From Methylobacterium sp. (GTDB lineage: Bacteria > Pseudomonadota > Alphaproteobacteria > Rhizobiales > Beijerinckiaceae), in contig JADCCH010000263.1 of the NCBI GenBank assembly GCA_020252865.1, positions 1 through 11,445 of the forward strand: a stretch of 11,445 nt of DNA. The letters are read 5' to 3'. A program made the position numbers and the translations under genes. Under the pieces are notes generated by a model. That model saw nothing but the letters and a program-made list of their open reading frames with translations, had not been told where the DNA came from and did not search any database. Within the stretch, counting starts at the first letter, position 1. Every line of letters begins with the position of its first letter. This document shows positions 7,675 through 11,445 of this stretch, piece by piece.

Positions 7675-8829
7675 TCAAGCGTCGCGCGCGATTGCAAGCT
7701 GCTCCATGACCATGCGCAATTCGTTGCGCGTCTCCTTCAATGCGGCCCAAAGCACGGGGATCAGCTGGTCCGGCCGGAGCCATTGGCGGCTCTCGGGATC
7801 AGCGGAATCCTCGAGGCCCCAGACGCCGAAATCGAGATCGGTGCCAACGAGCGCGGCCTTGATGTCCTGCGCAAGAAAACCGGCCTGAAGCCGTGGATCG
7901 CCCTCCGGATCCTGCTTCCAGCGGAACAGCACGGGTTCGACCGCGTCGAGCAGGGCGAGGGCAGAGGCCTTGCCCAAGGGAGATTCCACGATTTTCTCGC
8001 GCGCATCCGAGGTCTGGATGGTGCCGGTTGCCGACCAGACCGCCAGGAACCGGGCGCCCGCGCCCCCAAGCCGGGAAACATTGTCAGCCAAAGGCACAAA
8101 ATGCCCCGCGCTGTCGAGCGCCACACGCTCGGTTCCGCCCGTGCCCAAACGCAGGCTTCCCGTTCCATTGGTCATCAGCCGGAGGTTTCCGCTCGTCACG
8201 CTCTGGATGGTCACCTGCGTCGGTGAAACGCTCATGGCATCATGCCAGGCCGTGCCATCCGCGCTCACCTTCACCTGAAAGGCATCGCTGCCCGTAAGGC
8301 CGAATTCCGCGCGGCCCGAATAACCGGTCTGGAACACGAGGCTCGCGGTATTGGCCAGTGCCGTCTTGTTGACGACCATCCGGTGATTGCCACCCTCCTG
8401 GTCGAAACGGCTCACCGCCGAGTTCACGGCGAAACGGGTTGTGGCATCCGCCATCGTGCCGATTCCGAGCCGGGTCATGTTCTGCAGTTCGTTCACCGCC
8501 GAACGCCATGTGCCCCCTTCGAAGATCTGCACGGCATCCACTGCGTCGACCCAGGCAAGCCAGCCCTCGCGCGGCGTGAAGAACTGCCAGCCGCCATCGA
8601 ACCAGCCGGCAATCTGCCCCGTCTTCGAGGTCCATGCGCCACCGGCCCCCACGGGCACCGCATAGCAATCACCCTCCGTCGGGGTAGGAGGCGGAGTGGC
8701 GGTCGCCGTCGATTTCAGCACGAGCTGACATAGGGCATCGAGCGATCGCAGCGCCTCGTTCAACGTCACGTGCTTCTGCGACTGGCCGGCAGCGAGATAG
8801 GGCAGTTGAAGGCGGGGCGTGAGGCTCAT
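7675..8829 (-). CDS. DUF2793 protein with C-terminal peptidase S74 auto-chaperone (tail-spike/fibre-like)
   Basis: A 384-residue phage-tail-like protein. The N-terminal ~110 residues match the DUF2793 pattern (PRLQLPYLAAGQSQKHVTLNEAL at 5-27, then WFDGGWQFFTPREGWLAWV at 76-94). A beta-rich middle (about 115-250) is full of Gly, Thr, Ser and Asn. Residues 254-384 look like the intramolecular chaperone of endosialidases and tail spikes: LGGAGARFLAVWSATG, then TSDAREK with Ser274 and Lys279 in the Ser-x4-Lys spacing of the self-cleavage dyad, then AGFLAQDIKAAL (316-327) and a C-terminal helix. Such domains trimerise the protein and then cut themselves off. The ATG at 8829 has GGAGAGGAG 6 nt upstream, an excellent ribosome binding site. 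There is no signal peptide and no other phage gene nearby. It faces against manC and gmd. Binding to surface polysaccharide is inference only. Confidence 0.85.
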   Translation of the reverse strand: MSLTPRLQLPYLAAGQSQKHVTLNEALRSLDALCQLVLKSTATATPPPTPTEGDCYAVPVGAGGAWTSKTGQIAGWFDGGWQFFTPREGWLAWVDAVDAVQIFEGGTWRSAVNELQNMTRLGIGTMADATTRFAVNSAVSRFDQEGGNHRMVVNKTALANTASLVFQTGYSGRAEFGLTGSDAFQVKVSADGTAWHDAMSVSPTQVTIQSVTSGNLRLMTNGTGSLRLGTGGTERVALDSAGHFVPLADNVSRLGGAGARFLAVWSATGTIQTSDAREKIVESPLGKASALALLDAVEPVLFRWKQDPEGDPRLQAGFLAQDIKAALVGTDLDFGVWGLEDSADPESRQWLRPDQLIPVLWAALKETRNELRMVMEQLAIARDA

Positions 8830-8981
8830 CAGGGGCTCCTCTCCAGAAAATCGTGCCCTTTGCGGCACCAGGACGGAAGCCAGTGTAAGCCCGGCGCAGC
8901 GAGCGGGGATAAAGGGCCTGCAGGCGGGGGCGGCCACGGTTCCCCTTGCTCGACACGGCATCGGGATACGCCCACTTTCAT
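8829..8981 (-). CDS. Possible 50-residue leader peptide upstream of the S74 gene (doubtful)
   Basis: An ATG at 8981 with GGAG 9 nt upstream opens a 50-codon frame whose TGA shares its last base with the S74 start codon (TGATG), the arrangement of translationally coupled genes. The predicted peptide is proline- and tryptophan-rich, has no membrane segment or recognised motif, and its codon choice is unlike the neighbouring genes. The S74 gene also has its own strong ribosome binding site, so coupling is not needed. Most likely chance. Confidence 0.15.
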   Translation of the reverse strand: MKVGVSRCRVEQGEPWPPPPAGPLSPLAAPGLHWLPSWCRKGHDFLERSP

Positions 8982-9199
8982 GGCCGTAAACTCCGGTCCG
9001 GAATTCCCGAGACCCCGCCTTGAGGTCATCACCTCGCTTCGGCGCTGCCGCCGGCGTCGAGTTTCGCGCCGCATCGCGCTTCTCGGTTTGAGACCGGTCC
9101 GATCGGCGATGGAACCGGGGCGCTCGGCTATGGCCTTTTCAAGCCGGAACCGGTATCGAGCAGTCGCTTTGCACTTGGCAAGACAGGCGATCGGACGGC
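8830..9199. other. Divergent gap between the S74 gene and gmd
   Basis: These 370 bases separate two divergent genes and should hold both promoters, but no convincing -35/-10 pair was found on either strand. A possible 50-codon leader frame on minus (8829-8981) is described separately. On plus, a frame from 9024 ends with a TGA overlapping the gmd ATG but contains no usual start codon, so it is not called a gene. No repeat arrays or RNA genes are apparent. Confidence 0.5.
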
Positions 9200-10267
9200 A
9201 TGACCAAAACGGCACTCATCACCGGCATTACGGGCCAGGACGGCGCTTATCTCGCTGAATTGCTGCTTGGCAAGGGCTACCGCGTGCATGGTGTGAAGCG
9301 TCGTTCCTCGTCCTTCAACACCGCGCGGATCGATCATCTCTATCAGGATCCGCATGAGCGCGACGTTCGCCTGAAGCTGCATTACGGCGACATGACCGAT
9401 GCGACGAACCTCATCCGCATCGTGCAGGAAACGCAGCCCGACGAGATCTATAATCTCGCGGCACAATCCCATGTGCAGGTGAGCTTCGAAACCGCCGAAT
9501 ACACCGCCAATGCCGATGCCATCGGCACGCTCCGCCTGCTCGAAGCCATTCGCATCCTGAAGCTTGAGGGCAGGACGCGCTTCTATCAGGCCTCGACTTC
9601 GGAACTCTATGGCAAGGCCCAGGAGGTGCCACAGAGCGAGAAGACGCCGTTCCATCCGCGCAGCCCTTACGCGGCTGCGAAGCTCTATGCCTACTGGATC
9701 ACCGTGAATTACCGCGAGGCCTACGGCATACACGCCTCGAATGGCATTCTCTTCAACCACGAGAGCCCGTTGCGCGGGGAAACCTTCGTGACGCGCAAGA
9801 TCACGCGGGCCGCGGCCTCCATCCATCACGGCCTGCAGGAGGTGCTCTATCTCGGCAACCTTGATGCAAAGCGCGACTGGGGCCATGCGCGGGATTATGT
9901 CGAGGGCATGTGGCGCATCCTCCAGCAGCCGCAGGGCGACGATTTCGTTCTCGCGACGGGCGAGACGCACACCGTGCGCGAATTCGTGGAACGCGCCTTC
10001 GCGGAAACCGGCGTCACGATCGCCTGGGAGGGCGAGGGCGTGACCGAGATCGGCCGGGATGCGAAAACCGGCGCGGTGCGCGTGCAGATCGACCCGCGCT
10101 ATTTCCGCCCCACCGAGGTGGATCTCCTGCTGGGCGATCCCTCGAAGGCCCGTCATGTGCTCGGCTGGAAGCACACGACCACCTTCCCTGAGCTTGTGAA
10201 GGACATGATGCGGTCCGATCTCGACACCGTGCTGCGCGAGCATAACCGGCAGGATCGCGATGCCTGA
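9200..10267 (+). CDS. gmd: GDP-mannose 4,6-dehydratase
   Basis: Gmd converts GDP-D-mannose to GDP-4-keto-6-deoxy-D-mannose in the cytoplasm using bound NADP, the first step toward GDP-L-fucose, GDP-rhamnose or GDP-perosamine. The 355 residues match the family length. The nucleotide-binding motif is GITGQDG (9-15), followed by the NADP-phosphate-contacting [11 protein letters not shown] (34-44). Catalytic residues appear in ASTSELYG (131-138, Thr133 and Glu135) and SPYAAAK (155-161, Tyr157 and Lys161). [15 protein letters not shown] (186-200) and [13 protein letters not shown] (226-238) are characteristic. The ATG at 9200 begins just before the first Rossmann strand; the ribosome binding site (GGACGG) is close and weak. 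Its stop overlaps fcl by 8 nt, which points to GDP-L-fucose as the end product. Substrate comes from ManC. Confidence 0.97.
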   Translation: MTKTALITGITGQDGAYLAELLLGKGYRVHGVKRRSSSFNTARIDHLYQDPHERDVRLKLHYGDMTDATNLIRIVQETQPDEIYNLAAQSHVQVSFETAEYTANADAIGTLRLLEAIRILKLEGRTRFYQASTSELYGKAQEVPQSEKTPFHPRSPYAAAKLYAYWITVNYREAYGIHASNGILFNHESPLRGETFVTRKITRAAASIHHGLQEVLYLGNLDAKRDWGHARDYVEGMWRILQQPQGDDFVLATGETHTVREFVERAFAETGVTIAWEGEGVTEIGRDAKTGAVRVQIDPRYFRPTEVDLLLGDPSKARHVLGWKHTTTFPELVKDMMRSDLDTVLREHNRQDRDA

Positions 10268-11213
10268 GGCGCTGTTCCCGCTGGCTGGAAAAAGCGTCTT
10301 CGTCGCGGGCCATCGCGGCATGGTGGGGCAGGCGCTGGTGCGCGCGCTGAAGGCACGCGGCATCGAGCCGATTGTCGCGAGCCGCGCCGAACTCGACCTC
10401 GAAAATCAGGCTGAGACCGAACGCTGGTTCGCAGCAAACCGCCCGCAGGTTGTTCTGCTCGCGGCGGCCCATGTCGGTGGCATTCTGGCGAACAACAGCT
10501 TTCCGCGTGATTTTCTCTACAGGAACGTGATGATCGCCGCGAATGTCATCGAGGCTGCGCATCGCCATGGCATGGAGAAACTCGTCAATCTCGGCTCCTC
10601 CTGCATCTATCCGAAACTCGCGGAGCAGCCCATCCGCGAGGAAAGCCTGCTCACCGGCAGCCTCGAACCCACCAACGAGTGGTATGCGATTGCAAAGATC
10701 GCCGCGATCAAGCTGGCGCAGAGCTATCGCCGGCAATTCGGCGCGGACATGATCTCGCTGATGCCCTCGAACCTCTATGGTCCCGGCGACAATTACCACC
10801 CCGAGAACAGCCATGTGCTGCCGGCGCTCATCCGCCGCTTCCATGAAGCGAAGGCGGCGGGCGCGAAATCCGTCACGCTCTGGGGCAGCGGCACGCCACG
10901 CCGGGAGTTCCTGTTCGTGAATGATCTCGCGGAGGGCACCCTCTTCGCGACCGAACATTATTCCGGCGAGGGGCATCTCAATGTCGGCACCGGCACGGAT
11001 GTGACCATCGCGGAACTCGCGGGCCTCATCGCCAAGGTCGTGGGTTTCGAAGGCGCGCTCGACCATGATCGCTCGAAACCGGACGGCACCCCGCGCAAGC
11101 TGATGGATGTCTCGAAGCTCGCCGAAATCGGCTGGCACGCGAAAACCTCTCTCGACGAGGGTATTCGGCTGGCCTATGCCGATTTCCTCGCAGGTGGCGG
11201 GCGCAACCGATAA
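10260..11213 (+). CDS. fcl: GDP-L-fucose synthase (GDP-4-keto-6-deoxymannose epimerase/reductase)
   Basis: Also called WcaG. It performs the 3,5-epimerisation and NADPH-dependent 4-reduction that turn the Gmd product into GDP-L-fucose. 317 residues, the normal size. GHRGMVG (17-23) is the dinucleotide-binding loop. The active-site residues line up with the E. coli enzyme at a constant offset of six: Ser113 and Cys115 in GSSCIYP, Tyr142 and Lys146 in NEWYAIAK, and His185 in [22 protein letters not shown] (214-226) is another family hallmark. The ATG overlaps the end of gmd by 8 nt in the +1 frame, with AGGA 5 nt upstream, so translation is probably coupled. All catalytic residues are present, so an active enzyme is expected. 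The neighbour gene downstream converges and is unrelated. Confidence 0.96.
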   Translation: MPEALFPLAGKSVFVAGHRGMVGQALVRALKARGIEPIVASRAELDLENQAETERWFAANRPQVVLLAAAHVGGILANNSFPRDFLYRNVMIAANVIEAAHRHGMEKLVNLGSSCIYPKLAEQPIREESLLTGSLEPTNEWYAIAKIAAIKLAQSYRRQFGADMISLMPSNLYGPGDNYHPENSHVLPALIRRFHEAKAAGAKSVTLWGSGTPRREFLFVNDLAEGTLFATEHYSGEGHLNVGTGTDVTIAELAGLIAKVVGFEGALDHDRSKPDGTPRKLMDVSKLAEIGWHAKTSLDEGIRLAYADFLAGGGRNR

Positions 11214-11301
11214 GGGGCAGGCCCCTGGAGCGAAATTCGATCTGAATGAACCAGGTCGACCGCTCCATGTTTCTGTTATTGATCGTATTTTCTTCGATCA
11301 A
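11213..11301. terminator. Cluster of inverted repeats between convergent genes; probable fcl terminator
   Basis: Three inverted repeats fill this gap: AGGGG/CCCCT (11213-11217 and 11222-11226, 4-nt loop) starting at the last base of the fcl stop; TGGAGCG/CGCTCCA (11226-11232 and 11261-11267) followed by the T-rich TGTTTCTGTTATT; and TTGATCG/CGATCAA (11279-11285 and 11295-11301) around a T-rich loop. The second, with its T-rich tail, is the best terminator candidate for fcl, although its loop is long and contains a GGTCGACC palindrome. None gives a clean U-tract for the minus-strand gene. Confidence 0.4.
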
Positions 11302-11328
11302 CCGGTATCGATCTGATCGGAAAATGCT

Positions 11329-11445
11329 CTAACCCGCGATGAGCTTTTCGCGCTTCAGGATCAGCGAGGCCGTGACGACGAGCGCCGCGACGCCGGCGAT
11401 GAGCAGGGTCGAGATCGCGTTGATCTCCGGACTCACGCCGAGGCG
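11329..11445 (-). CDS. ABC transporter permease C-terminus, PotC-like (partial)
   Basis: The last 38 codons of a minus-strand gene ending in TAG at 11329-11331; the rest lies beyond the right edge. The peptide begins RLGVSPEINAISTLLI, continues as one hydrophobic membrane segment (roughly residues 10-29 of the fragment) and ends in a short basic tail, LKREKLIAG. A 'G(V/I)xPEINAxSTL' stretch before the final transmembrane helix is typical of the PotC-type inner-membrane permeases of spermidine/putrescine and related ABC importers. The fragment is too short to name the substrate, and another permease of the same superfamily is possible. It converges with fcl and is probably outside the nucleotide-sugar cluster. 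Confidence 0.65.
   Translation of the reverse strand, partial: RLGVSPEINAISTLLIAGVAALVVTASLILKREKLIAG

Noticed and set aside
7509..7697. 62-codon frame on minus in the manC-S74 gap
   Set aside because: It overlaps the ends of both flanking genes, lacks a ribosome binding site and has no recognisable motif.
9024..9199. Plus-strand open frame whose TGA overlaps the gmd ATG, with a coding-like tail
   Set aside because: It contains no ATG, GTG or TTG start and is closed by a TGA at 9021, with non-coding-like sequence before that. It may be a remnant but cannot be supported as a gene or pseudogene.
9128..10363. 411-codon open frame on minus opposite gmd
   Set aside because: gmd has every catalytic motif on plus; the minus translation matches no family pattern.
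10014..11138. 374-codon open frame on minus opposite fcl
   Set aside because: fcl on plus has all active-site residues in register; the minus frame is a composition shadow.

Overview
The window reads as chromosomal DNA from a GC-rich alphaproteobacterium, possibly a Hyphomicrobiales-, Rhodospirillales- or Rhodobacterales-type organism. The pointers are an ExoB-like GalE, a phosphomannomutase of the 'TASHNDNGWTG' type, a DUF2793 protein and strong GC bias at third codon positions. No rRNA, tRNA, CRISPR array or insertion sequence is visible, and the species cannot be named from this.

Layout. (1) Positions 1-2145, minus strand: a HlyD/RND-type periplasmic adaptor followed closely by a MacB/LolC/FtsX-type ABC permease that runs off the left edge. 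This is a tripartite export operon whose ATPase is not in view. (2) Positions 2146-2467: a non-coding gap with a palindrome and an inverted repeat. (3) Positions 2468-7533: a nucleotide-sugar block, with galE on minus diverging from galU, a phosphomannomutase/phosphoglucomutase gene and a bifunctional manC on plus. (4) Positions 7675-8829, minus strand: a phage-tail-like protein with an N-terminal DUF2793 region and a C-terminal peptidase S74 auto-chaperone, sitting inside the sugar cluster in the opposite orientation. (5) Positions 9200-11213, plus strand: overlapping gmd and fcl. (6) Positions 11329-11445, minus strand: the last 38 residues of a PotC-like ABC permease, converging on fcl.

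How the genes work together. GalU makes UDP-glucose and GalE interconverts UDP-glucose and UDP-galactose. If its PMI half is active, ManC turns fructose-6-P into mannose-6-P. The mutase makes mannose-1-P (and probably glucose-1-P for GalU). ManC then makes GDP-mannose, and Gmd plus Fcl convert it to GDP-L-fucose. The window therefore holds a complete predicted route from central sugar phosphates to UDP-Glc, UDP-Gal, GDP-Man and GDP-Fuc, the usual donors for a fucose-containing exopolysaccharide, capsule or O-antigen. No glycosyltransferase, polymerase or flippase lies within the window.

Most of the content is well-known metabolism. The least ordinary element is the DUF2793-S74 gene between manC and gmd. 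Its predicted self-cleavage residues are intact, and a link to the polysaccharide made by its neighbours is a testable guess, not a demonstrated system.
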